A stretch of 7,397 nucleotides of DNA from Lachnoclostridium sp. UBA7482 (GCA_002479645.1 DLOO01000078.1:1-7397); one strand, 5' to 3'. Positions 1 to 5,767 are shown, counted from the stretch's first letter. The notes: a model not told the origin generated them from the sequence alone. Numbers and translations: made by a program.

Positions 1-185
1 ATATCCTCAACTGACATACCGATCTTCCGAAGAATAATGATTTTTCTCAGCTTCTCAACATCTTCCTCTGAATAATCCCTATAACCATTTCCTTCTCTGC
101 CGGGATCTATAAGTCCCTCTTTTTCATAAAATCTTACAGTTGCTCTGGGAATATCCAAAAGCTTTTCAACCTCTTTAATTGTCAT
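1..185 (-). CDS. MerR-family transcriptional regulator, N-terminal part only
   Basis: This is the first 61 codons of a DNA-binding regulator; the rest lies beyond the left edge. The start is MTIKEVEKLLDIPRATVRFY, the classic MerR helix-turn-helix (residues 2-21), followed by the wing signature EKEGLIDP...GNGYRDYS (21-39) and the second helical pair KLRKIIILRKIGMSVED (45-61). The ATG at 185 is preceded by GGGAGGAAA at 6-7 nt, so the start is secure. MerR regulators bind a palindrome in a promoter with an over-long spacer and untwist it on binding ligand or metal. Such a promoter lies directly upstream (219-249), which points to autoregulation. The effector-binding C-terminus is not visible, so the inducer cannot be guessed. 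The family call is firm; the subfamily is open. Confidence 0.93.
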   Translation of the reverse strand, partial: MTIKEVEKLLDIPRATVRFYEKEGLIDPGREGNGYRDYSEEDVEKLRKIIILRKIGMSVED

Positions 186-218
186 AACAATTTCCTCCCT
201 GTTTGGTTTGATATGGCA

Positions 219-269
219 ACTGTAAGCTATAAACAAGGTTTACAGTCAATAGGTTTTTTTTATTTTTTT
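219..269 (-). promoter_or_regulatory. MerR-type promoter and operator for the regulator gene, with upstream A-tract
   Basis: Read on the minus strand, a -35 box TTGACT (249-244) and a -10 box TACAGT (224-219) are separated by exactly 19 bp (243-225), the stretched spacing typical of promoters activated by MerR proteins. An inverted repeat fills the spacer and the -10: ACTGTAAAC on one side and GCTTACAGT on the other, 28 bp in total (219-246). An almost pure A-tract (254-269, interrupted once) lies just upstream of the -35 and looks like an UP element. The start codon of the MerR gene is about 34 nt downstream of the -10. Boxes, spacing and palindrome are seen directly; autoregulation is inferred. 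Confidence 0.8.
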
Positions 270-283
270 CACATAAATATTTG

Positions 284-302
284 TATAAACCCTCTTTACA
301 GT
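284..302 (-). promoter_or_regulatory. Partial second copy of the MerR operator
   Basis: The plus-strand pattern TATAAAC-N4-TTTACAGT occurs at 228-246 inside the operator and again at 284-302, exactly 56 bp away. All 15 fixed positions match and only the four central bases differ (aagg versus cctc). The second copy lacks the opposite GCTTACAGT arm and has no good -35. It could be an auxiliary regulator site or the relic of a duplicated promoter. Confidence 0.45.
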
Positions 303-740
303 TCTATTATTGCAGTCCAACTATGATTCAAAGCATTTGTCATTATCCGAAACAGCCTAGTTAATTAGCTCGAAAGAATACTTATTCTGCATTCTTAGCC
401 AAGTTTTCGCATGCACGCACAATAGGAAGATGTGTCAGCACTGCTGACACATCTTCCTACCCGATATATTTTTATTAGGAATATCTGCCGGAATATCAGC
501 AGTTTCCTTTACTCTTTTATTATAACTAATGTAATCCTCTATCGAACCATTCATTCCTTTTGCTATCCAGTTATGATGAAAATCGTTATATGCCTTTATG
601 GGTTCACTCTGCATTTCCATGCCAAAAGTGCACATGTACATCGCTCATTATTCATTTTTCCAAGTCTCAGTTTCAGTTACCGGTGCGTAAGCTTCAAATA
701 ATCGCGAGTTTTCAGACTCTCCGTAAATCCGGAATTGTTT
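303..740. other. Gene-poor stretch without a convincing gene
   Basis: This AT-rich stretch lies between the Nudix stop and the MerR control region. It holds a perfect palindrome at 423-459, described separately. On the minus strand, translation beyond the Nudix stop stays open in the same frame for 30 codons and reads plausibly (containing ESENSRLFEAYAPVTETETW), ending near 652. A separate 68-codon frame (641-435) contains AYNDFHHNWIAKGMNGSIED and ends inside the palindrome. Neither has a good ribosome binding site and I recognise neither. They may be eroded gene ends. Plus-strand frames here look like chance openings. I see no tRNA or riboswitch fold. Confidence 0.5.
423..459. repeat. Perfect 18-bp inverted repeat around one central base
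   Basis: The arm TAGGAAGATGTGTCAGCA (423-440) is followed by a single C (441) and its exact reverse complement (442-459). As RNA it would fold into a long hairpin with a very small loop. On the plus strand it is followed by CCCGATATATTTTTATT, a loose T-rich tail; on the minus strand no T-run follows. The arms contain 8 G/C of 18, lower than in a typical intrinsic terminator. It could end transcripts arriving from the Nudix side, be a bidirectional terminator, or be the fold of a small mobile element. Confidence 0.7.
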
Positions 741-1232
741 TTAATACGCTGGCAGTTCAATAAATGTTACCTGCTTACCATCGGCAACTCCGCAATACAA
801 CCGGCTATTATTCATTCCTATGTTCAAATAATGTTCTATTACATATTTCGCAGTATACGGCATTTCAAGAACATTTATTTCTGCAACATCAAACCATTGT
901 AAAATACCTTCATTAGATGTCAAATTAAGTATCTTTTCATCTACCAATTCGGCAAAAAAATAATAGTTTTGCCGAATTTCGTCATTCGTTCTTCGCAATG
1001 TCACATATCGCATTTTAAGATTAGAAAGATCTTTTTCAACAATCCCTAATTCTTCTTCCAGTTCTCTTAATACACAGTGTTTGGGGGCATTCAACTCGCC
1101 TTCTTCAAAATGCCCTCCCGCAGAAGCAACCCACACATTATTCACAACTCTGCCACCTTGCCTGTAAAGCAGCAAAACCTTATTTTTGTGCAGCAAATAA
1201 ACTGCTGTCATATTTCTCAATCTTTCACTCAT
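741..1232 (-). CDS. Nudix hydrolase
   Basis: A 163-residue protein of the Nudix superfamily, whose members cleave nucleoside diphosphates linked to another group (damaged dNTPs, sugar nucleotides, dinucleotides) using divalent metal. The Nudix box is at residues 40-64: G40, HFEEG, E46, then R56-E-L-E-E-E-L-G63-I64, so the REUxEExGU half with the metal-binding glutamates is intact. Nine residues separate E46 from R56 instead of the canonical seven, a two-residue insertion in the loop. The substrate cannot be read from the sequence; a 'MutT-like' label would be too specific. The ATG overlaps the end of the upstream GNAT gene by 8 bp and has only a weak binding site (GGCGG about 13 nt away), so translational coupling is likely. 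An alternative start is the internal ATG at 1211. The gene is much more AT-rich than its GNAT neighbour. Confidence 0.9.
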   Translation of the reverse strand: MSERLRNMTAVYLLHKNKVLLLYRQGGRVVNNVWVASAGGHFEEGELNAPKHCVLRELEEELGIVEKDLSNLKMRYVTLRRTNDEIRQNYYFFAELVDEKILNLTSNEGILQWFDVAEINVLEMPYTAKYVIEHYLNIGMNNSRLYCGVADGKQVTFIELPAY

Positions 1233-1668
1233 AGTTTATATTTACCGCCATCTCCCTAATCGCCTTATCGCGGTACACCAAGTCCTCCCGCGCACCAAAT
1301 CCGCGGCTCTCCCAGAAGCGGTTGCCGACTTCGTTATGTTCAAATGCGACCAGCGCAACCTTATTGATGCCAAGCTGCGCCAATGCCTGCATTGCCGCAC
1401 CCACCAGCTGAGTTCCGACGCCTCTCGCGCGGCATTCCGGTTGAACCGCAGTATGGTAAATGTACCCCCTGCGTCCGTCATTTCCTGCCATGATAACACC
1501 TCTGATTCCGCCGTCCTCTGCAACAAAACAAGTTTCCGGATTTCGTTCCAGAAACCGTGCAATTCCTTCTCTGGAATCATCGAGAGTGTTGAGTCCCATG
1601 CCCGCGCAGGACAGCCAGAGGTCGTACACCTCGGCATAGTCGTCAATCGTCATTTTTCTGATAAGCAT
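1225..1668 (-). CDS. GNAT-family N-acetyltransferase
   Basis: A 147-residue protein of the Gcn5-related acetyltransferase fold, which transfers acetyl from acetyl-CoA to an amine. It opens with MLIRKMTIDDYAEVYDLW, the usual first strand and helix. The acetyl-CoA pyrophosphate loop is R80-A-R-G83-V-G85 (Q/RxxGxG/A), preceded by the strand YIYHTAVQPE. Motif B is N112-EVGNRFWESRGF-124. The frame is open further upstream, but AGGAGG at 1678-1673, four bases before the ATG at 1668, fixes this start. The substrate is not predictable; candidates include small amines, antibiotics and protein N-termini. It lies 87 bp after the NTF2-like gene and overlaps the Nudix gene by 8 bp. It is clearly GC-richer than both neighbours, which suggests a different origin. 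Confidence 0.92.
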   Translation of the reverse strand: MLIRKMTIDDYAEVYDLWLSCAGMGLNTLDDSREGIARFLERNPETCFVAEDGGIRGVIMAGNDGRRGYIYHTAVQPECRARGVGTQLVGAAMQALAQLGINKVALVAFEHNEVGNRFWESRGFGAREDLVYRDKAIREMAVNINYE

Positions 1669-1672
1669 ATTG

Positions 1673-1678
1673 CCTCCT
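1673..1678 (-). promoter_or_regulatory. Ribosome binding site AGGAGG that sets the GNAT start
   Basis: A perfect AGGAGG followed by four bases and ATG. It rules out the 18-codon longer reading from 1722, whose extra residues (with GRIPPCGGKIGG) look non-coding. Confidence 0.85.
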
Positions 1679-1755
1679 ATCTTCCCCCCGCAAGGTGGAA
1701 TTCTCCCTATGAAGCCGGGCATTTTATAGGCTCGACTGATTTATATCTCTATATG

Positions 1756-2121
1756 TCACACTCCATACGGATAATAATGCTCTGCCTTCGACTGAAACTC
1801 CTTCAGATTACAAATCTTCATATTATCATCATACTCAGCAATAGTAACTCCATCAAAACCGTCCAAATTGCCCTCATAGTCACACTGAAAATACCACTCC
1901 GCGATAGCCGTATTTTCAGAAACAAGCACCCGCTTTATATCCCACTGCAAAACAGTTCCTTTCCGATTCCAATCCTCAAACCATCGGATTATCTGCTCAA
2001 TGCCTTTATATACCGGACCATAACACTCGCTATAAATAATATCGTCGCTGAAAATCTCCTTTACGGTATCAATATCTTTATCCAGCCAACATTGAAAATA
2101 TTTTCTGATAATTTCTTCCAT
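1756..2121 (-). CDS. NTF2-like / SnoaL-like small protein
   Basis: A 121-residue protein with the layout of the NTF2-like (SnoaL-like) cone fold. An N-terminal helix (MEEIIRKYFQCWLDKDID) leads to TVKEIFSDDIIYSECYGPVY, then KGIEQIIRWFEDW, and paired strands with AEWYFQCDYEG and GVTIAEYDDNMKICNLKEFQ. Family members are ketosteroid isomerase-like or cyclase-like enzymes, or simply ligand-binding folds; specific activity cannot be assigned. It starts 8 bp after the stop of the upstream remnant, and its likely binding site (GAGG, 11 nt away) lies in the last codons of that remnant, so the two were one transcript. The length is normal for the family. I see no signal peptide. Confidence 0.85.
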   Translation of the reverse strand: MEEIIRKYFQCWLDKDIDTVKEIFSDDIIYSECYGPVYKGIEQIIRWFEDWNRKGTVLQWDIKRVLVSENTAIAEWYFQCDYEGNLDGFDGVTIAEYDDNMKICNLKEFQSKAEHYYPYGV

Positions 2122-2129
2122 ATAAGTTC

Positions 2130-2336
2130 TTACCTCTTCATCCTCTCAATCGTTTCCTCCACAGAAATACATTCCGCATATCTGCCCCTCCACATAAACT
2201 CGTTATAATACTTATAGCTCTGCCCTCCTGTCATAAATGCGTTATCAAATGTAGAATTTGCATTTTCAAATGCGTCAAAGTTGTACAATACCGGATTGGT
2301 TATTGATTTCTGTGTATCCACTACTAACAGTACCAT
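2130..2336 (-). pseudogene. Isochorismatase-family cysteine hydrolase with catalytic middle deleted
   Basis: The 68-residue reading frame begins MVLLVVDTQKSITNPVLYNF, the N-terminal strand of isochorismatase-like cysteine hydrolases with the catalytic Asp (D7 in VVDTQ). From about residue 28 it reads STFDNAFMTGGQSYKYYNEF, then MWRGRYAECISVEETIERMKR, which matches the family's C-terminal end. Intact members run about 170-200 residues. The central beta-alpha units with the catalytic Lys and the nucleophilic Cys are missing, with an in-frame junction near 2253-2265. The only Cys (in YAEC) is not in a nucleophile context. A good binding site (AGAGG, 8 nt before the ATG) remains, so a short inactive protein could still be made. 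The family match is from recall of the motifs. The alternative is a genuine small protein, which I think less likely. Confidence 0.65.
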
Positions 2337-2357
2337 CTATTCTACCTCTTGCTTTCC

Positions 2358-2405
2358 TTATTTTCTCAGATTATTTCCCTTGTCAAAAAAAGCTTTCTCC
2401 GGCAT
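2358..2405 (-). CDS. Possible 15-residue peptide
   Basis: An ATG at 2405 with AAGGAG six bases upstream (2417-2412) opens MPEKAFFDKGNNLRK and stops at 2358, 21 bp before the isochorismatase remnant. The binding site is as good as those of real genes here, but the frame is so short that chance is possible. It could be a leader peptide, a coupling device, or the start of a truncated gene. I recognise no homologue and see no attenuator hairpin. Confidence 0.25.
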   Translation of the reverse strand: MPEKAFFDKGNNLRK

Positions 2406-2460
2406 ATCATACTCCTTGTCTGTTTAATCATTTTCACGTCTCTGCTTAGCTTTCCCATAC

Positions 2461-2904
2461 CTATAAAACATGCCATAAGATCATCATCGGCTGCAGATAA
2501 TCAAATGCCTCCATGTTTCGCAGCACCCCGAAAACAAGCAATGCGGCAGTCACCAGCGCCAGCACTGCCGTTTCAATTTTCCCTGTATTTCTGCTTCCGC
2601 GGCGAATGTAAATCCATTCCTTCCCTGCCAGATACACAAAAAAGAAGGGCAGCAGAATAAACAGGAGGCGGTTGCTTCGATAAGCTGCCGGAAAGTCAAG
2701 GCGCAGCATTGATACGCACATACGGGAGATTCCGCAGCCCGGACAAAATTTACCGGTCACCGCATGAATCGGACAAGGCAGACCAACCTTAAAAATCGTA
2801 ACCAGCAGAAAGTACAGCAGGCCGACACAAGCAACGGTCAGAATTTTAATCGCAGAATATCGTAAACGCTTCTTAACTTCAATGCGGCTTGTCTTTTCTT
2901 CCAT
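2461..2904 (-). CDS. DUF2752 family membrane protein
   Basis: A 147-residue membrane protein with the DUF2752 signature: C44-P-I-H, then T50-G-K-F-C54-P-G-C57-G-I-S-R61, straight after the first membrane helix (about 18-38). A second helix covers about 79-100, following the family-typical AAYRSNRLLFILLP, and a third covers about 111-128, ending in LRNMEAF. The three cysteines suggest metal binding or a redox pair, but the family's function is unknown. The ATG at 2904 has AGGAGG five bases upstream; the frame stays open back to a TTG at 2985, but that extension looks non-coding. It lies 156 bp downstream of the TPM-domain gene in the same orientation. Confidence 0.9.
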   Translation of the reverse strand: MEEKTSRIEVKKRLRYSAIKILTVACVGLLYFLLVTIFKVGLPCPIHAVTGKFCPGCGISRMCVSMLRLDFPAAYRSNRLLFILLPFFFVYLAGKEWIYIRRGSRNTGKIETAVLALVTAALLVFGVLRNMEAFDYLQPMMILWHVL

Positions 2905-2909
2905 CCGCC

Positions 2910-2915
2910 CCTCCT
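2910..2915 (-). promoter_or_regulatory. Ribosome binding site that sets the DUF2752 start
   Basis: AGGAGG (within AAAGGAGGGG) is five bases before the ATG at 2904 and favours it over the upstream in-frame TTG at 2985, which has no comparable site. Confidence 0.8.
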
Positions 2916-3060
2916 TTCCATCCGCATGGTACCGGACACATCTCCTATTCATTTCAAAATCTCGGTTGCTTATATCATGCAACAATACGGTTTTCCTCCA
3001 ACCGCTTTACCGACCTTTTCAAACGCCGCAATCGATTTGGTTTCCGGTACGTATCTTGCT

Positions 3061-3990
3061 TTAGAAGGAGTGTCCGCCGCCTCCGCCCGAGAATCCGCCG
3101 CCTCCGCCCGAGCTACCGCTGCCTCCGCCGGAGCTTTTGCTCACCGGCGAGTACTCCGAGTCGGTACGCAAATAGACAACCTTCAAATTATCAAAATGAT
3201 GCCGCTGTTTTGTCCCGCCAAGTACCGCAGAAGTGGATGGTCTGCTCTTATTTGAGATAAAGAGTATGTAGCCAAATACGCCAACCACTGCAAGCGCCAT
3301 CGCAAGGAGCAGATTGCTGATATGCTTCATCGGCTGCGAAATTTTACGTCCCTCCAGAAGCGCATTGGCCTGTTCAAACACCCTTTTCGCACATTCGTAA
3401 TAAGCTCCCTTTGTTGCATAGGTATAAACGTTATCTGCAATGGTGTTGCAATACGCATCGGTTACGGTACGGTAAACTTCACCGTTTGCCGAAATCCAAA
3501 GCTGGCGGGTAGACATATCAATCATAAACAGAATACCGCTGTTATTTCCAAAGCACTGAAGATACTGCTTCTGTGCATATTCCTTTGTGCTTGTGCCGGC
3601 ATGATGTCCCTCCATAGAAACCGATACAAAGGCGGCTCCGCCATACGCGGTAATTTTATACATTTCCGCAAGGAGTCTCGTCTCCTCCTCCGGTTTCAAA
3701 AGGTCGGCGTCATCAAAAAGAAATACCTGATAACCAGTTTCCGTATTTTCCTGCTGCGCTGCCGGAACCCCTTCCCGTGTTACCGGAAAATCCTGACCGT
3801 AGTGTTCATCGCTCCACCGGTCAAAATCCCGATTTTCTTCCGCTTTTGCCTCGGGGATGACCGCCGCCCTTCCGAAGGACGCCGATATGCTCCATATGCC
3901 GATAAGTATAAGAACCGCCGACAACACGGCGCCACACAGAACCGCAGGACGGATCTTGCTTTCGCCGATATAACGCTTACGCACGATCAT
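3061..3990 (-). CDS. TPM-domain membrane protein, YdjH-like
   Basis: A 309-residue protein. An N-terminal membrane anchor (about 15-36) leads to an extracytoplasmic linker, then a TPM domain (about 87-213; starts YQVFLFDDADLLKPEEETRL, with GILFMIDMSTRQLWISANGE in its centre). A second membrane helix follows (224-246), then a tail ending in Gly/Ser repeats and GGGGGHSF. TPM domains occur in membrane-associated proteins from photosystem maintenance to poorly known bacterial ones. In Bacillus subtilis, YdjH has this domain and works with zinc-ribbon protein YdjG to hold the SPFH protein YdjI and PspA at the membrane. The zinc-ribbon partner here is directly upstream and overlaps by 14 bp, strong support for a joint role. 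The ATG at 3990 is chosen because GGGCGG precedes it closely; a longer frame to 4053 would run deep into the partner gene. Confidence 0.87.
   Translation of the reverse strand: MIVRKRYIGESKIRPAVLCGAVLSAVLILIGIWSISASFGRAAVIPEAKAEENRDFDRWSDEHYGQDFPVTREGVPAAQQENTETGYQVFLFDDADLLKPEEETRLLAEMYKITAYGGAAFVSVSMEGHHAGTSTKEYAQKQYLQCFGNNSGILFMIDMSTRQLWISANGEVYRTVTDAYCNTIADNVYTYATKGAYYECAKRVFEQANALLEGRKISQPMKHISNLLLAMALAVVGVFGYILFISNKSRPSTSAVLGGTKQRHHFDNLKVVYLRTDSEYSPVSKSSGGGSGSSGGGGGFSGGGGGHSF
3074..3136 (-). repeat. Three 21-bp tandem units encoding the Gly-rich tail
   Basis: Three consecutive 21-base units (3074-3094, 3095-3115, 3116-3136), each of the plus-strand form CCGCCGCCTCCGCCCGAG plus three bases. 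The first two units differ only in their last three bases; the third has two substitutions in the 18-base core. On the minus strand they encode SGGGxGx-type heptads at the C-terminus of the TPM-domain protein. Gly-rich ends finishing in SF are common in TPM proteins, so the tail is typical, but the near-identical DNA units suggest recent slippage. Confidence 0.8.
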
Positions 3991-5587
3991 CACCGCCCTT
4001 CTTGTTAAACTGTACCGGTTTTCTGGTCGCAAGCATGTTGTGGTTACATGCAATTACCAGAAAAATCCACAGGATACACACAAGCACGGCAAGACAGGCG
4101 CCGTAATACCAGTAATCGTGAACGGGGGAAACGAGTATAATCGCCGTTGCGGCAACCACCGCGATTACCGTAGCAACTGCTGCAGTAAAGCCGGACATCT
4201 TCGTCCCCACAACTGCCAGGTTACTGTAGCATTTGCCGCTCATCCCCATGAAAACAAGGGAAACACATGCACATACGGCACTAAGTCCGAACCCAACCGG
4301 ATGCCGGAACCCCATTCCGGATATTGCTGCATAAATTCCAATCGCTATGACGGCTGTAAAAACAATCGCTCCTGCTCCGGATTTTTTCTTCCGTTTTTTC
4401 GCGTTGACATGCTTCGCATCGTCACGTTTCATAATGTCATTGCCCTGGTGCCAGAACATTCCCATCGCAATCGCTGCCATGACGCTGAAGATGGGAACCA
4501 TGGTCGTCGGCAGAAACGTAAAAATTGCCTCCAGCAGGAAATAAAGCGGCACAGTCAGAAGTGCTGCGCACAGGAGAAATTTACGAAAATCAAGCGGAAG
4601 ATCCGCCGTGATTTTACCGGTCTGTCCGTTTACGGCTGCATAGGCGACACGATCCCCGTTTCGATATGACATGAACCATACCGGATACATGGTCTTCTCC
4701 GCACTGACGGTAATGGTTCCGCCTCCAAGCTTCTTGGTATCAATGGATACGCTCGAATTTTGTCTGCGAACCTCACGCGCCACCTGACGCATCGTCTCAT
4801 GCTGTGCCTCACTCCGGGCATTTTTCTCGAATTCGCCCGGCTTCTGATCCGCAGCGTCGGCATAAAATCCGGCGAGATACCCTCCCTGAAACGGGATACG
4901 ATCCTGGTTCCGGAACGGTCCCAGACTCTCGCTGATATCGTCGGAGAAGGTTGACGAGGAGTCATGCTCAAATCCCTCGTACGAGCTATCCATCTCACCG
5001 GAAGCCTCGTATATCTCCGTATATATGTAATCGCCCCGACGGTATGACTTACCTTTTCCGTTAACGCGGAAGTCGCCGGTCTGATTGACCTTATAAACAT
5101 AATAAGGCATATAAATTCCGCGGAAGCTGTCAATATGCTCCGCATCCTTATATTCCTTCGGGAGAAAAAATGCCTTCCTGACAAACCTGGAAAAAATAGT
5201 TTTACAGTCTTCCTTTGTCTTTTGGAACGGGATAACGCACTCCGGCTTTTCCAGTTCCGTGAGACGTCCTGCCAGTTCCACCGGGCTGCCGCAGTAACTG
5301 CAAAATCCGGTCAGATCCTGACAGTCACCATAAATCGTTCCACCGCACTGAGGACAGGAAAATGCGTACAGGCTATACCCGTTTTGTGCCCGTCGGCCTT
5401 CTTCATCAGACAGATATTCTACGGTTGTAGAACTCTGATTTTCTCCCTCCTCCAACACTACCTCGGAAGCACTCCGGAAGCGATCTGCTTCCGCAACACT
5501 GTAGCTGGATTCGCAGTAATCGCACTTGAGCATCTGCGATTTAATATCAAAGCGCAGATATGCTCCGCACCCGGGACATCCAATCAT
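3977..5587 (-). CDS. Zinc-ribbon multispanning membrane protein, YdjG-like
   Basis: A 536-residue protein with two zinc ribbons, then a soluble region, then a membrane domain. Ribbon one is C4-PG-C7 ... C22-DY-C25; ribbon two is C78-PQ-C81 ... C96-SY-C99. The middle contains FRGIYMPYYVYKVNQTGDF and MYPVWFMSYRNGDRVAYAAV, typical of proteins combining TFIIB-like ribbons with membrane helices. From about residue 335 there are six hydrophobic segments, including FLLCAALLTVPLYFLLEAIF and ATVIAVVAATAIILV, split by a basic loop (AKKRKKKSG). B. subtilis YdjG is shorter with fewer helices, so this is an enlarged version. No enzymatic motif is visible; a scaffold role with the next gene (14-bp overlap) is inferred. 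AGGAGG eight bases before ATG 5587 fixes the start; the GTG at 5596 overlaps that site and is rejected. Confidence 0.88.
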   Translation of the reverse strand: MIGCPGCGAYLRFDIKSQMLKCDYCESSYSVAEADRFRSASEVVLEEGENQSSTTVEYLSDEEGRRAQNGYSLYAFSCPQCGGTIYGDCQDLTGFCSYCGSPVELAGRLTELEKPECVIPFQKTKEDCKTIFSRFVRKAFFLPKEYKDAEHIDSFRGIYMPYYVYKVNQTGDFRVNGKGKSYRRGDYIYTEIYEASGEMDSSYEGFEHDSSSTFSDDISESLGPFRNQDRIPFQGGYLAGFYADAADQKPGEFEKNARSEAQHETMRQVAREVRRQNSSVSIDTKKLGGGTITVSAEKTMYPVWFMSYRNGDRVAYAAVNGQTGKITADLPLDFRKFLLCAALLTVPLYFLLEAIFTFLPTTMVPIFSVMAAIAMGMFWHQGNDIMKRDDAKHVNAKKRKKKSGAGAIVFTAVIAIGIYAAISGMGFRHPVGFGLSAVCACVSLVFMGMSGKCYSNLAVVGTKMSGFTAAVATVIAVVAATAIILVSPVHDYWYYGACLAVLVCILWIFLVIACNHNMLATRKPVQFNKKGGDDRA

Positions 5588-5595
5588 GTTTGCCA

Positions 5596-5601
5596 CCTCC
5601 T
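5596..5601 (-). promoter_or_regulatory. Ribosome binding site AGGAGG that sets the YdjG-like start
   Basis: A perfect AGGAGG with an 8-base spacer to the ATG at 5587. The in-frame GTG at 5596 shares a base with this site and cannot be the start it serves. Confidence 0.85.
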
Positions 5602-5618
5602 GTTAAATCTGTATCGTA

Positions 5619-5652
5619 CCATAACTTCATCGGCGCTTCGGCAAAAGACTCG
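5619..5652 (-). repeat. Dispersed repeat, copy A (shared core)
   Basis: These 34 bases match 7364-7397 at 33 positions (t at 5630 versus c at 7375). On the minus strand the core starts CGAGTCTTTTGCCGAAGCG and ends TGAAGTTATGG, 31 bases before the ATG of the YdjG-like gene. The window ends where copy B begins, so the full repeat cannot be measured. Here it may extend back to about 5760, just past the esterase stop, since that stretch has short GC-rich complementary words (such as GAGCGAAGCGAG) and reads open in two frames like the core. I believe similar sequences recur between genes in Lachnospiraceae, but that is recall. Functions to consider are a 5' leader, a REP/MITE-like element, or a recombination scar. 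Confidence 0.7.
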
Positions 5653-5767
5653 AAAATCTCCGCTATCCTCACTTTTGCCTTCACGTATATCGGGACTACG
5701 CCCCTCGTGATGCACACTCGCTTCGCTCGGCGCGGGTATAATTTCATGCACCAACTCCGTTCGTTTC

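Noticed and set aside
219..269. Inverted repeat plus T-run read as a plus-strand intrinsic terminator
   Set aside because: The arms are AT-rich with a 14-base loop, no plus-strand gene ends here, and the MerR promoter reading with a 19-bp spacer explains the same bases better.
1336..2208. Long plus-strand open frame of 290 codons
   Set aside because: It runs antisense across the GNAT and NTF2-like genes, has no binding site, and its translation has no domain; the minus-strand genes explain the sequence.
2988..3004. Hairpin CGGTT/AACCG between the TPM gene and DUF2752 as a terminator
   Set aside because: The stem is only five base pairs with a seven-base loop, and the following TATTGTTG is not a proper T-run.
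3074..3136. Tandem 21-bp units as a CRISPR or regulatory repeat
   Set aside because: The units have no spacers and lie in frame inside the coding sequence for a Gly-rich tail.
3322..4669. Plus-strand frames of 228 and 209 codons
   Set aside because: They are antisense to the TPM and zinc-ribbon genes and show no family signature or binding site.
5737..5742. Perfect TATAAT on the plus strand in the repeat region
   Set aside because: No -35-like hexamer lies 16-18 bases upstream and no plus-strand gene follows.
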